A stretch of DNA of 64,000 bases from Candidatus Dechloromonas phosphorivorans (GCA_016709495.1 JADJMS010000046.1:248001-312000); one strand, 5' to 3'; shown: positions 1 to 8,576, numbered from the stretch's first letter. The notes: generated by a model from the letters alone, not told the origin. Numbers and translations are program-made.

Positions 1-448
1 GCGGCGTCTTGGTCAGGCGCAGCGCTAGGTCGATGTTTTCTTCGACCAGATCGACCAGATGATCGGTTAGGACCAGTTCGCAATTCAGGTCGGGGTATTT
101 GGCAACAATGATCGGCAGCAGCGGCGCGATATACATGCGCCCGAAGGTGATCGAGGCACTGATGCGCAGAACGCCGTGCGGCGCATCGCCCATGTTTCTG
201 ACCGCAACTTCGGTGCTGTGGATCGCCTCCAGCGCGCGCAGGGCGTGCTGGTGAAAAATCTCGCCAGAGGGCGTCAGGCTGATCTTGCGGGTGGATCGTT
301 CAAAGAGGCGGACGCCGAAGGCGCGCTCAAGATCGCCGATTTGCTTGCTGATCTGCGCCCGGGTACAGTCCAGCCGACGCGCCGCAGCAGCCATACTGCC
401 CGTTTCCACCACTTTGACGAAGCTTTCCCAGCTATTGAGCCATTGCAT
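1..448 (-). CDS. LysR-family transcriptional regulator (partial, C-terminus beyond window)
   Basis: The first 149 codons of a LysR-type regulator read leftwards off the window edge. Translation starts MQWLNSWESF and shows the winged helix-turn-helix (SMAAAARRLDCTRAQISKQI, about residues 18-37), then LFERSTRKISLTPSG, which is the usual end of the DNA-binding domain, and the start of the effector-binding domain. It is divergent from the MFS transporter gene at 551 with 102 bp between them, the standard arrangement for a LysR protein that controls its neighbour. The ligand is unknown. The family call is secure; the effector domain is incomplete. Confidence 0.9.
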   Translation of the reverse strand, partial: MQWLNSWESFVKVVETGSMAAAARRLDCTRAQISKQIGDLERAFGVRLFERSTRKISLTPSGEIFHQHALRALEAIHSTEVAVRNMGDAPHGVLRISASITFGRMYIAPLLPIIVAKYPDLNCELVLTDHLVDLVEENIDLALRLTKTP

Positions 449-475
449 TTTGTCAATGATCCGTTGACGTTATGG

Positions 476-487
476 CGATAATTATCG
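476..487. promoter_or_regulatory. 12-bp perfect palindrome between LysR and MFS genes
   Basis: The sequence CGATAATTATCG is a perfect palindrome in the divergent LysR/MFS intergenic region, 28 bp upstream of the regulator's start codon. LysR proteins usually bind interrupted dyads in such positions, so this is a candidate operator. No experimental or comparative support is available here. Confidence 0.3.
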
Positions 488-550
488 GCTTTTTGCCAAT
501 GATTTTGCTAGGTATAGTTTCACCACAATAACAAACCGCAGGAAATAGCC

Positions 551-1765
551 ATGTTGCGCTCCCTGAGTCGCCCCGATGTTCTGGTCGTTACGCTGGCCGC
601 CGCCGGCATCATGATGGTTACGATGGGTTCCCGCCAGTCGCTAGGGCTGTTCATCGGGCCAATCGAGGCAACGACCGGCATGGGCATTGCCAGCATCAGC
701 CTGGCCCTGGCCATCGGGCAGTTCACCTGGGGTGCCATTCAGCCGGTGGCCGGCGCTGTCGCCGATCGCTACGGCGCGCGTGCCGTGCTGATTGGCGGCT
801 TACTCATTCTGGCGCTGGGTTCGGCGATTACACCGTTCGTGACTTGCGGTTTCGGGCTGATGATTTCGCTCGGTTTGCTCTCGGCCATGGGTTCCGGGAT
901 AGGCAGTTTTTCGGTACTGATCGGCGCCGCCGCCCAGCGCCTGCCGCTGGAGTCCCGCGGTACGGCCTCCGGGGTGATCAACGCCGGCGGCTCTTTCGGC
1001 CAGTTCGTTTTTGCGCCCATTCTGCAAAAGCTGATCCAGGGCGTGGGCTGGATGGGGGCGATGTGGGCCATGGCATTGATGACGCTGGCGGCCTTGCCGC
1101 TGGTTGGCAGACTGACCAGGCCGGTCGAGGGGCAGGTCACGCATGTGCACGAAGAGGGCGGGCTGAAGCGGGCGGTCGGCAAGGCCATGACGGACCGCAG
1201 CTATCTTTTGCTGCATGCCGGTTTCTTCACCTGCGGTTTCCACATTGCCTTTCTCGTCACCCATCTGCCGGGCGAGGTGAATCTGTGCGGCTTGCCGCCC
1301 GCCGTCGCCAGTTGGTCGCTGGCCATCATCGGGCTGGCCAATATTTTCGGCAGCCTGTATGCCGGGTCCTGTGTCGCCAAATACCGCAGCAAGTACGTCC
1401 TGGCGGCGATGTATGCCTCGCGGGCCGTGCTGATTGCCTTGTACCTGATGGCACCGCGCACCGAACTGACTTTCTATCTGTTTGCTGCCGGCCTGGGCTT
1501 CACCTGGCTGGCCACCGTACCGCCGACCGCGGCGATTGTCGGCAAGCTGTTCGGGATCCGCTATCTGGCCACCTTGTTCGGCCTGACCCTGCTCAGTCAC
1601 CAGATCGGCGGCTTTCTCGGCGCCTATCTGGGCGGGCTGACAATCAGCCGTTTCGGCGACTTCGGCTGGATGTGGTACGCCGACATAGCCTTGGCCGTAT
1701 TGGCCGCGGTCATCAATTTGCCGATCCGCGAAGCCCCGGTCGAAGCGAAGCTGGCAATTGCCTGA
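551..1765 (+). CDS. MFS transporter
   Basis: A 404-residue integral membrane protein of the major facilitator superfamily, with about twelve hydrophobic segments by eye. The loop after the second and third segments reads GAVADRYGARAV, a version of the MFS motif A (G-x-x-x-D-R-x-G). A ribosome site AGGAAA lies a few bases before the ATG. It is divergent from a LysR regulator and followed 24 bp later by a hotdog thioesterase, so the two may form a regulated operon. It is clearly related along its whole length to the MFS protein at 15581-16825. The substrate cannot be told; organic anions are a guess from the family look. Confidence 0.9.
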   Translation: MLRSLSRPDVLVVTLAAAGIMMVTMGSRQSLGLFIGPIEATTGMGIASISLALAIGQFTWGAIQPVAGAVADRYGARAVLIGGLLILALGSAITPFVTCGFGLMISLGLLSAMGSGIGSFSVLIGAAAQRLPLESRGTASGVINAGGSFGQFVFAPILQKLIQGVGWMGAMWAMALMTLAALPLVGRLTRPVEGQVTHVHEEGGLKRAVGKAMTDRSYLLLHAGFFTCGFHIAFLVTHLPGEVNLCGLPPAVASWSLAIIGLANIFGSLYAGSCVAKYRSKYVLAAMYASRAVLIALYLMAPRTELTFYLFAAGLGFTWLATVPPTAAIVGKLFGIRYLATLFGLTLLSHQIGGFLGAYLGGLTISRFGDFGWMWYADIALAVLAAVINLPIREAPVEAKLAIA

Positions 1766-1789
1766 AAACGAAACTTAAGGAGTCTTACC

Positions 1790-2221
1790 ATGAGCAATTT
1801 GCGTCAGGATGTGTCGATCAGTGTGCTGAATGAACGCGGCGGCGAGTACCTACCTGGTTACCTTGGCATCGAGATGCTCGAACTGGCTTCCGGAACATTA
1901 AGGAGTCGGATGCCGGTCAAGAAGCTGCACTTCGCACCCAACGATTTCCTCCATGCGGCCAGTATCGTGGCACTTGCCGATACGACCTGCGGCTACGCGA
2001 CGATCGCCCACCTTCCGGAGGGGGCCCATTCTTTCACCACCATCGAATTGAAGAGCAATCATCTCGGTACGGTGAAGGATGGCAGCATTGCCTGCGTTGC
2101 GACGGCGCAGCATCTCGGGCGCAATACGCAGGTCTGGGATGCGGTTGTGACCGATGAGGTAACAGGCCGGAAGATTGCGCTGTTTCGCTGCACGCAGATG
2201 ATTCTTTGGCCGAAAGCCTGA
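1790..2221 (+). CDS. PaaI-type hotdog-fold thioesterase family protein
   Basis: A 143-residue single hotdog-domain protein of the PaaI/YiiD type. The helix segment FLHAASIVALADTTCGYA and the following strand ELKSNHLGTVKDG match the acyl-CoA thioesterase fold in which a dimer hydrolyses a CoA thioester. An AAGGAG ribosome site stands 7 bp before the ATG. It follows the MFS gene by 24 bp and is probably co-transcribed with it. The family's usual HGG motif is replaced by HAA here, so the catalytic details may differ. The substrate is unknown. Confidence 0.85.
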   Translation: MSNLRQDVSISVLNERGGEYLPGYLGIEMLELASGTLRSRMPVKKLHFAPNDFLHAASIVALADTTCGYATIAHLPEGAHSFTTIELKSNHLGTVKDGSIACVATAQHLGRNTQVWDAVVTDEVTGRKIALFRCTQMILWPKA

Positions 2222-2693
2222 TATTTCCGTCGTGTCACGCATGGGCCGTCAGGAAATCAATGATTGGCTCTATTCCTTAGCAGTGAGATCCTTGCATTGG
2301 CCTAGCTAAACCAATTCGTGTAATTTTCCGTTCGTTAGTTACGATATCGTGGCGAGTTTTTCAGTTCGTAACAGTCCCTTGTTTTGCAGCAAAAACTCTT
2401 AAAAGTTTTGCAGGGCCGTGACCGCTACGGAATATCACCCGAGTTGACCATAGCATCTCACTAATGCTGACCAGCGAATATCTGGAACATGATCAGTTCG
2501 GCACAGCGACTAAACAATTGTCATCAGGCGGCACTCGGCCAATGGCCGCTGAGGGCACGGAGCACTCATTCATCAGAGATGGAAGCGGCCCTTCAGGTGG
2601 CTCACCACCTCAACGGCAGCAACCTGCGCGACACCGGCCACTCATCTGAACGAAGTCGAATGGCCGTTTTGGCCGAGGAGCCGGCGCTCAAAA
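2222..2693. other. 472-bp intergenic stretch without a supported gene
   Basis: Between the thioesterase stop and the IS66 left end no convincing gene was found. Short open frames exist (for example a 78-codon one from 2489), but it runs into the IS end and shows no recognisable domain. No tRNA, terminator with a T-run, or CRISPR repeat was seen. Before the IS landed this stretch joined directly to the sequence at 5092. Confidence 0.5.
2686..2693. repeat. Target-site duplication of the IS66 element, left copy
   Basis: The octamer GCTCAAAA directly precedes the IS left end and is repeated exactly at 5092-5099 directly after the right end. An 8-bp duplication is what IS66-family transposition produces. 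Confidence 0.95.
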
Positions 2694-2713
2694 GTAAGCA
2701 CCCGGTGAACCCA
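2694..2713 (+). repeat. IS66 left terminal inverted repeat
   Basis: This 20-bp end matches the reverse complement of 5072-5091 at 18 positions; the mismatches are at positions 7 and 13 from the outer end. Confidence 0.92.
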
Positions 2714-2762
2714 TCTGTAAATTAAGGCGTTAGACCGCGAAGATCGTGTCCCCTTAAGAACG

Positions 2763-3146
2763 ATGGTGGACACTTCGATGGAAATCCATAAGCCAAGCCG
2801 GCACCGGCGGTATCACCCGGAAGAATTCAAGAAAGCGGTGATTGAGGGCGTAGCGAGGCAGGTGCCTCGGTCGCTGGCATTGCAATACTAACGGCGTTAA
2901 CGCGAACCAAGTTCGACGGTGGATGCGTGAGCGCGGCATCGAAATCCCGAAGCAGCGCATGTTAGTGCCAGCGGCCCAGCCCGTTCCGGGGACGGCACCC
3001 GAGTTTGTACAACTTCCCTTGCCCCGGAACCGGAATCACCGGACATCCGGATCGAAATCCGGCGTGGCAACACCGCGATCAAGGTCGACTGGCCGGTCCA
3101 GGCATCGGGCGATTGCGCAGCCTGGTTACGCGACTGGCTGCGATGA
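2763..3146 (+). pseudogene. tnpA: IS66 family TnpA (OrfA) accessory protein, frameshifted
   Basis: The first gene of the IS66 element. Its N-terminus reads RRYHPEEFKKAVIEG and it continues in other frames as GASVAGIA, then NGVNANQVRRWMRERGIEIP (a helix-turn-helix of the transposase accessory protein), and ends as RRGNTAIKVDWPVQASGDCA and a short basic tail with TGA at 3144-3146. Three shifts in the same direction are needed, near 2860, 2885 and 3015, which fits three one-base deletions. The start at 2763 could also be the ATG at 2778. The intact protein would help TnpC; this copy would not be made as read. Confidence 0.85.
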
Positions 3147-3473
3147 TCCGGGTCGATGCCTTGTGGCTCTCGGACTCGCCCACTCGATATGCGAGCCGGA
3201 ACGGAAACTATCCTGGCTCAGGTCGTCCAGATCTTCGGTGAAGCAAAGCCACACCATGCCTACCTCTTTGCCAACCAACGCGGCAACCGCCTGAAGGTGC
3301 TGGTGCATGACGGTCACGGTATCTGGCTGGCAAATCGTCGCTTGAACCAAGGTCGGTTTCAACTTCGACCGGGCGACGGCAGCATCACACTCACCCGCAG
3401 CCAATTCGATGCGCTGATTCTCGGCTTGCCCTGGGAGAGACTGGCCGATGGTGGCGCGATCCGGGTTTTATGA
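3143..3473 (+). pseudogene. tnpB: IS66 family TnpB (OrfB) accessory protein, frameshifted
   Basis: The second IS66 gene. Its ATG at 3143 overlaps the tnpA stop, the usual translational coupling. It starts MIRVDALWL and, after a shift near 3165, continues as PLDMRAGTETILAQVVQIFG, HAYLFANQRGNRLKVL and a C-terminus ending GAIRVL. The sequence around PLDMRAGTE and the phrase NRLKVLVHDGHGIWL are typical of IS66 TnpB. One base appears to be inserted. The role in transposition is not biochemically defined. Confidence 0.88.
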
Positions 3474-3526
3474 CGGTCCACCATTGGGGAAGTCCACGAT
3501 AGCCGGGAAGTGGATGGCTTGGCATC

Positions 3527-5057
3527 ATGTCGGTCATGACATTGCCTGCCAACCTTGACCATCTGACTGCGGACGAACTGCGCGAACTGGTACGCCAGCA
3601 AGCAGAAGTCATTACACGCAATGATCAAGAACTCAACTGGCGGCAGACCAAGATCGACAAGCTGACCCATGAAGTGGCGTATTACAAACGCCATTACTTC
3701 GGCGTCAAGGCAGAGCGCCTGCCGGTTGAACAGGGGCAACTGTTCGAGGAAACCCTGGCTGCCGATATGGCGGCAATCACCGAAGAGCTGGCACAGCTTC
3801 TGAAACGAAGCCTGGCGACAGGCCACACGCAAACCCCTGCCAACCGAACTGCCGCGCACCGAGATTCACCACGAACCGGAATCAACGACCTGCGCCTGTG
3901 GCTGCCAACTGAAGCGCATCGGTGAAGATGTCGCCGAGAAACTGGACTATACGCCTGGGACTTTTACGGTCGAACGCCATATCCGTGGCAAGTGGGCCTG
4001 TGCCCAGTGCGAAACGCTGATTCAGGCACCGGTTCCCGCCCATGTGATCGACAAGGGTATCCCGACCACGGGTTTGCTTGCCCATGTGTTGATCGCCAAA
4101 TATCTTGATCATCTCCCGCTGTATCGCCAGGAAGGCATCTTTGGCCGGGCCGGTTTGCCGATTCCGCAATCGACACTGGCCGAATGGGTGGGCAAGATGG
4201 GTGTCACCCTGCAACCGGTCGTCGATGCCCTGAAAGAGGAAATGCTGACTTACCCAGTGTTGCATGCGGATGAAACGCCGGTCGCCATGCTCGATCCCGG
4301 CGCTGGCAAGACGCATCGGGCTTACCTGTGGTCGTATAGCATCGGTGCCTTCGAGCCGGTCAAGGCAGTCGTCTATGACTTTGCTGACAGCAGGGCGGGT
4401 AAGCATGTCCGGGAATTCCTCGGCGAGTGGCGCGGTACGCTCGTTTGCGACGATTACGCCGGCTACAAGGCTCTGATCGCCGATGGGGTAACCGAAGCCG
4501 GTTGCATGGCCCATGCGCGCCGGAAATTCTTTGATTTGCATGCCAACAACCAGAGTCAGATTGCCCAACAGGCGCTGACTAGCATTCAAAAGCTCTACCA
4601 AACCGAGCGGGAAGTCGCCGAGTTGGATCCGGATGAACGGCGACGAATACGGCAGGCGCAGGCCAAGCCGATACTCGATGAATTTCATGACTGGCTTACC
4701 CGGCACCGACAGCAGGTACCCAACGGCTCCAGTACCGCCAAAGCGATTGATTACAGTCTCAAACGCTGGAAGGCGCTCGTCCATTACCTGGATGACGGCC
4801 AGGTGCCGATCGACAACAATTGGATTGAGAACCGTATCCGGCCCATCGCCACAGGCCGGAAAAACTGGCTATTTGCCGGCAGCTTGCGCGCCGGCAAACG
4901 GGCCGCCGCCATCATGAGTCTGATCCAATCGGCCAAACTCAACGGCCACGATCCGTTCCTTTATCTCAAGGACATCCTGTCGCGCTTGCCGACTCAGCCG
5001 AACAGCAGGATCGGCGAATTGCTGCCATATCGTTGGAAGCCTGAAATCTCCGCCTGA
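3527..5057 (+). pseudogene. tnpC: IS66 family transposase TnpC, one frameshift
   Basis: The main transposase of the element. The N-terminal part (MTLPANLDHLTADELR, a coiled-coil stretch, then YYKRHYFGVKAERLP) is in one frame. After a shift near 3830 the reading goes on with a zinc-binding region (C-A-C-G-C and C-A-Q-C, about 3890-4015), and then the catalytic DDE core with HADETPVAMLDPG, VCDDYAGYKALI, AHARRKFFDLH and the glutamate region DNNWIENRIRPIATGRKNWL. The C-terminus ends LLPYRWKPEISA. Total length matches a full IS66 transposase of about 510 residues. A single extra base breaks it; if this is a sequencing error the element could be active. Confidence 0.93.
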
Positions 5058-5071
5058 ATCAGAAATCAACC

Positions 5072-5091
5072 TGGGTTCGCCGGGCGCTTAC
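5072..5091 (-). repeat. IS66 right terminal inverted repeat
   Basis: Reads GTAAGCGCCCGGCGAACCCA on the minus strand and pairs with the left end at 2694-2713. Confidence 0.92.
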
Positions 5092-5099
5092 GCTCAAAA
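5092..5099. repeat. Target-site duplication of the IS66 element, right copy
   Basis: GCTCAAAA, an exact copy of 2686-2693. Confidence 0.95.
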
Positions 5100-5117
5100 C
5101 ACCGGCCATATCCGGTG
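5100..5117 (-). terminator. Small hairpin downstream of the YdhR-like gene
   Basis: CACCGG and CCGGTG form a 6-bp stem around a 6-base loop, 10 bp after the stop of the minus-strand gene at 5128. Read leftwards the stem is followed by a TTTTGAGC stretch, part of the IS target duplication, so it resembles a weak intrinsic terminator. The IS66 element sits directly beside it. Confidence 0.4.
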
Positions 5118-5127
5118 CCCTCAAGGA

Positions 5128-5448
5128 TCAGAGCGACTCATCCGAAAGAATCTCGTGCGTCAGGTTGTCAACCACAACGGGGCACTCAAGGTATGTGATC
5201 TCGGGATCAGAGCCGTATTTTTCCCGGACGAAAGCTTTCCAGCTTGCGGTGTACATGGCATCGGCTTCTGCCCGGGAATGCCAGAGATAGATCCCGCCGG
5301 CCGTGTTTCCGTCTGGCGAGAGGACGTAGCACTTGCGGACCAGACCGGCGATATCCTGGTATTTCGGTGCCGTGTTCAGGAATATCCTGCGCGCTTCTTC
5401 CCGAGTGATCGGCTTGGGCGGGCGGATTGTGTTGATGACGATGATCAT
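5128..5448 (-). CDS. YdhR-like putative monooxygenase (dimeric alpha/beta barrel)
   Basis: A 106-residue protein starting MIIVINTIRPPKPITREEAR, with KCYVLSPDGNTAGGIYLWHS in the middle. The order of strands, the G-G-I-Y-L-W motif and the size fit the YdhR branch of ferredoxin-like mono-oxygenases, small cytosolic dimers thought to act on aromatic or quinone-like compounds. A strong AAGGAGAG site precedes the ATG. It is the last gene of a likely minus-strand run with the thioesterase and the isomerase upstream. The true substrate is not known. Confidence 0.75.
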   Translation of the reverse strand: MIIVINTIRPPKPITREEARRIFLNTAPKYQDIAGLVRKCYVLSPDGNTAGGIYLWHSRAEADAMYTASWKAFVREKYGSDPEITYLECPVVVDNLTHEILSDESL

Positions 5449-5511
5449 TCGGACTCTCCTTCGCTGGTGATGGCAGGCAGGCTGCTGCCTGGCGTTGAAT
5501 TCGTTGCCCTG

Positions 5512-5946
5512 TCAGGCTTGGCTTAAAACCGCAAAGGTGGCATGCATTGCAATAATCGGCAGCCCTTCTGCATCGAGGGTGCCTGAGGCATGACAAAGCC
5601 GTTTGCCGATCTTTACCCGATCCGCCTTGCCTTCAATCCACTGTCCCGGTTGGGCAGGAGCCAGGTATTGGATGGACAGGTTTGCCGTGGCGATTCGCCA
5701 GCTCTTCGGAATGCGCTGGTTGATGTTGTAGCCGAGGACCAGGTCGGCAAGGGTTGCCAAAAAGCCGCCGTGTGCCGTGCCGCCGCCATTGCAATGCTGT
5801 GCATCCAATTCGACACGAAATACCAGATCGGCACCGGATTCACGAAAGAAGAATGGTGTGATCAAGGTGGTGAATGGACACGGCATAGGCCAGATGGAAA
5901 ACCCGGCATCCAGCAAGGCCTGCCCTCGGGGTGATATGGCGTTCAT
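5512..5946 (-). CDS. PaaI family thioesterase (hotdog fold)
   Basis: A 144-residue hotdog protein. The central segment NGGGTAHGGFLATLADLVLG contains the HGG motif of the PaaI family, where the conserved glycines and a nearby acidic residue form the acyl-CoA site. It would hydrolyse small, possibly aromatic, acyl-CoA esters. The ATG overlaps the stop of the upstream DsbA-fold gene by 4 bp (ATGA), so the two are translationally coupled. Coupling with an isomerase of naphthalene-type pathways supports a role in aromatic compound breakdown, but the substrate is unknown. Confidence 0.88.
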   Translation of the reverse strand: MNAISPRGQALLDAGFSIWPMPCPFTTLITPFFFRESGADLVFRVELDAQHCNGGGTAHGGFLATLADLVLGYNINQRIPKSWRIATANLSIQYLAPAQPGQWIEGKADRVKIGKRLCHASGTLDAEGLPIIAMHATFAVLSQA

Positions 5947-6569
5947 TGCGCCTGGGATTTTGCGAAATCCAGGGCATCCTCGAGGCGATCATTCCCCCAG
6001 AACATTTCATCGCCAACGAAAAACATCGGCGCACCAAAGATGCCCCGCCGGGCGGCAGTTTCGGTTGCCTGCCGTAATTGCAACTTGTTTTCATCAGACT
6101 GAGCTTGCGCAATGACTTCATCGGCGTTTACGTTGAGCGAGGCGAGGACTTCGCGCACGGCGTCTTCCGTATCGAGATCCTTGTCTTCAGCAAAGTTGCG
6201 CGCCATGGTTGCGCGAACATAGTCGCCGATCCATGGCTCATTTTTTCCCAGCGTGGCAACCCGCGCCGGCAGAATGGCGCGGCGCGGGAATGCGGTCGGT
6301 TTGACCCAGTCGACGCCATATTTGCGTGCCTGGCGCGCCATGTCCTTCCAGGTGTATTCGCCTTTCTGTTTTTGCAGGACGAACGGGGAAGACTCCCAGC
6401 CAAAGGATTGAAAGATGGGGCCCAGCAGAAATGGCCGCCATGCCACATCAACCCCCTGGCTGCCGGCAAGCTCTTCGATGCGCATGGCGGTGAGGTAACT
6501 GTAGTTGCTGGCAAAATCAAACCAGAACTCGATAGTCTGGCGCGGGTTGTTGGGGCTTGAGTGAGGCAT
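5943..6569 (-). CDS. DsbA-fold protein, 2-hydroxychromene-2-carboxylate isomerase family
   Basis: A 208-residue protein with a thioredoxin-like fold and a DsbA-type helical insertion. It opens IEFWFDFASNYSYLTAMRIE, the signature of HCCA isomerases, in which the CxxC of DsbA is replaced by a serine (here N-Y-S) that activates glutathione. The C-terminal part GIFGAPMFFVGDEMFWGNDR carries the cis-proline loop and is also typical. The family isomerises 2-hydroxychromene-2-carboxylate in naphthalene breakdown, but many members have other roles. A GGAG site precedes the ATG. It overlaps the thioesterase gene by 4 bp. Confidence 0.88.
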   Translation of the reverse strand: MPHSSPNNPRQTIEFWFDFASNYSYLTAMRIEELAGSQGVDVAWRPFLLGPIFQSFGWESSPFVLQKQKGEYTWKDMARQARKYGVDWVKPTAFPRRAILPARVATLGKNEPWIGDYVRATMARNFAEDKDLDTEDAVREVLASLNVNADEVIAQAQSDENKLQLRQATETAARRGIFGAPMFFVGDEMFWGNDRLEDALDFAKSQAQ

Positions 6570-6614
6570 AGGTTTCTCCGGTATTCAGGGGCGATGAACT
6601 GCTATTGGCAAGCT

Positions 6615-7517
6615 TCAGTTGAATAGTGCGAGGCAACGGACTTCAATACTCTCGCGCAGCGGCGTGGCTGCGGTTGCCTCGGGGTGATCGAATGCCGCGT
6701 GCGGCGTGAAGCGGGACACGCTGTTGATTAATGAGTCGTACTGTTTGAACAGCAGGGCCTCGTGGCGCTCCATGGCCGAGTAGTAGTGCCAACTGTGCCG
6801 GTTTGCGTGGCGCAGCAGATAGATATTGCCACTGCGATCCTGGTACCTGATTTCGCAAGCTTCCAGATCGCCGGCGCCGACCGAACGCGCGTCGCAAACG
6901 GCCAACGGTGTATCAAGCACCGGCCCTTTGATTGAGCGCCAGACATTGATGATGGCGAATCTGGCAACGGACTTGCAACGCTCCGTATCCTGCAAAACCA
7001 GATTGAGGCGTTTCTGGCCGGTCTCTTCGGAATAGTCGACATGCACCCGTCCGACGGCTCCCGGATTGCTTCCGTCGCCGCTGCGGCCAAACGCGAGGGG
7101 CGGGCGTCCTGCCTCGCGCTTGCGCACCTGGTGGTCAAACACGATCACTGATGTTGCGCCGGTGGCTGCCCTGACCAGTTCTGACGTCTCGGCATGGTAT
7201 CTGGCAATGATCTCCTGCTCGTTGCGGAAATCGGTGACCAGTGTCGGTGCATCCCAGAGGGCAAATCCTTCAACGTCGAGGCTGGGCCGGGATGGCAAGT
7301 GACGAGCATCGCGTATCGGCATCCGCACCAGCTCAAACTCGCAGTTCTGCTGTTCAATGCCTGCTGGCGGCTCGTACATATAGGTAAACGGATTGCCGTC
7401 GCTTGTTTTCAGATAGCCCATTTCGGCGACGACTGATGGTATGTGCCGGGTCCATGGCGAGTAACGGTCATTTTGGTGGACGTGCGGCACATGGTTGGAT
7501 GGGGCTATGGCAGGCAT
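6615..7517 (-). CDS. CmcJ/NvfI family oxidoreductase
   Basis: A 300-residue protein resembling the CmcJ/NvfI/AsaB group of oxygenase-like enzymes, known mainly from fungal and actinobacterial natural-product pathways. Visible motifs are RVHVDYS (about 157-163) and FAIINVWRSIKGPV (187-200), which supply a histidine, an aspartate and the arginine typical of the group, and a C-terminal RHANRHSWHYY with further histidines. A GGAG site lies 5 bp before the ATG. It lies 45 bp upstream of the isomerase gene, so it is likely the first gene of a four-gene minus-strand unit, and a LysR regulator lies just beyond it in the same direction. The reaction is not known. Confidence 0.8.
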   Translation of the reverse strand: MPAIAPSNHVPHVHQNDRYSPWTRHIPSVVAEMGYLKTSDGNPFTYMYEPPAGIEQQNCEFELVRMPIRDARHLPSRPSLDVEGFALWDAPTLVTDFRNEQEIIARYHAETSELVRAATGATSVIVFDHQVRKREAGRPPLAFGRSGDGSNPGAVGRVHVDYSEETGQKRLNLVLQDTERCKSVARFAIINVWRSIKGPVLDTPLAVCDARSVGAGDLEACEIRYQDRSGNIYLLRHANRHSWHYYSAMERHEALLFKQYDSLINSVSRFTPHAAFDHPEATAATPLRESIEVRCLALFN

Positions 7518-7664
7518 AAGGTCTCCGATTCAGTTGCAAACCCGACGTGTGGCGAAGGTGAATCACTACTTGAATGGAGTTTGCGCCTTGAGGCGACATC
7601 GTTTCAAACGACTTAAATTCCGACTGACATGCGCTTCTGGAATGCGTACCGGGTGGCGCTGCCG

Positions 7665-8576
7665 CTACTCGGCAAGCTCGCGTGCAATTTGCTGAAGCCA
7701 GTCGGCGACAATTCGGACTTCTTCCCTGGGCTGCTGCGCTGCAAGCACTAACCAGTAAGCGTAATCGTCGCCCGAATGCTTGTGCGACGTGGCCAGCGAG
7801 ACCAGCCGACCATCGGCCAATAGCGGCTCGATGAGATTCTGGCGGCCAAGCGCCACGCCCTGGCCGGCAAGCGCCGCGTGGATCACCAGGTCGTATTGAT
7901 TAAAGCGCAGGATTCCCTTGGGCTTTGCCTTCTCAAGCCCTGCCGCGCCCAGCCATTCACTCCACTGCAGCCAGGGGCGCTTCGGGTCATCGAATTCGAG
8001 CAGGACCAACTTGGCAATTGTGTCGGCGCTTGTCAATTTGCTTAGCCCAAGCGAGGGGTGGACTACGGGGACAATTTTTTCTCCAAAGAGTCGGATGGCG
8101 CCAGCCGGTGCCTGGGCGGTGGCGCAATAGCGCAGGGCGATATCGACGCCTTCTGCTTTCATGTCCAGGATCCGGTTGGATGCCGCCAGACGGACATCAA
8201 TGCCGGGCCATTGCGTTTGAAACACGCCCAATTGAGGCAGCAGCCACAAACTTGCGACGCCCGTACTTGTTGTCACCGTGACCGGTCTGCGCCCGCGTGG
8301 AATGATCAGGCTGGCAAAGACATCCTGCAGTTGTTGCACGGCGCCATCCGCGCTACGGAAGAGCCGTTCGCCTTCGGCGGTAAAGGCAATCGACCGGTGC
8401 CCGCGAACCAATAGCTTGACCCCGAGGATTTCCTCCAGACCGTGGATTTGCCGGCTTACCGCCGACTGGGTCAGGCAAAGATCGTCGGCAGCAAGAGTAA
8501 TGCTCATGCGTCGTCCGACGGCAACGAATCCGCGAACAAGATCAAGCGAGGGTAGGCGCGACAATGGAATCGACAT
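7665..8576 (-). CDS. LysR-family (GcvA-like) transcriptional regulator
   Basis: A 303-residue LysR protein with N-terminal helix-turn-helix (MSITLAADDLCLTQSAVSRQ) followed by LEEILGVKLLVRGHRSIAFT, and a periplasmic-binding-like effector domain. The sequence LPSLDLVRGF near the start, the S-V-S-R-Q helix and the shape of the effector domain resemble the GcvA/AmpR branch. An open frame extends to 8624, but the ATG at 8576 has an AGGAAA site 5 bp upstream and fits the family's length, so it is preferred. It may control the CmcJ-thioesterase-YdhR unit just downstream (148 bp away, same strand). The effector is unknown. Confidence 0.9.
   Translation of the reverse strand: MSIPLSRLPSLDLVRGFVAVGRRMSITLAADDLCLTQSAVSRQIHGLEEILGVKLLVRGHRSIAFTAEGERLFRSADGAVQQLQDVFASLIIPRGRRPVTVTTSTGVASLWLLPQLGVFQTQWPGIDVRLAASNRILDMKAEGVDIALRYCATAQAPAGAIRLFGEKIVPVVHPSLGLSKLTSADTIAKLVLLEFDDPKRPWLQWSEWLGAAGLEKAKPKGILRFNQYDLVIHAALAGQGVALGRQNLIEPLLADGRLVSLATSHKHSGDDYAYWLVLAAQQPREEVRIVADWLQQIARELAE

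Larger units (their letters stand above)
2694..5091. mobile_element. IS66-family insertion sequence, complete (2398 bp)
   Basis: Both terminal inverted repeats are visible. The left end begins GTAAGCACCCGGTGAACCCA and the right end, read in reverse complement, begins GTAAGCGCCCGGCGAACCCA (18 of 20 identical). A perfect 8-bp target duplication flanks the element. Inside are the three expected genes in order, tnpA, tnpB and tnpC, all on the plus strand. All three are interrupted by single-base frameshifts, although the ends and the duplication look fresh. Other genes in this window show the same kind of shift, so sequencing indels may be the cause rather than decay. It landed beside a small hairpin (5100-5117) downstream of the minus-strand gene at 5128. 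Confidence 0.95.

Noticed and set aside
844..1833. 329-codon frame inside the MFS gene
   Set aside because: It is a shifted shadow of the transporter; its protein is Arg/Gly rich with no domain.
2489..2725. 78-codon frame next to the IS66 left end
   Set aside because: It runs across the IS boundary, has no ribosome site or family likeness, and before insertion would run antisense into the YdhR-like gene.
5092..5117. Possible CRISPR-like or attachment site beside the IS
   Set aside because: The direct repeat is fully explained as IS66 target duplication and the dyad as a small hairpin; no repeat array is present.
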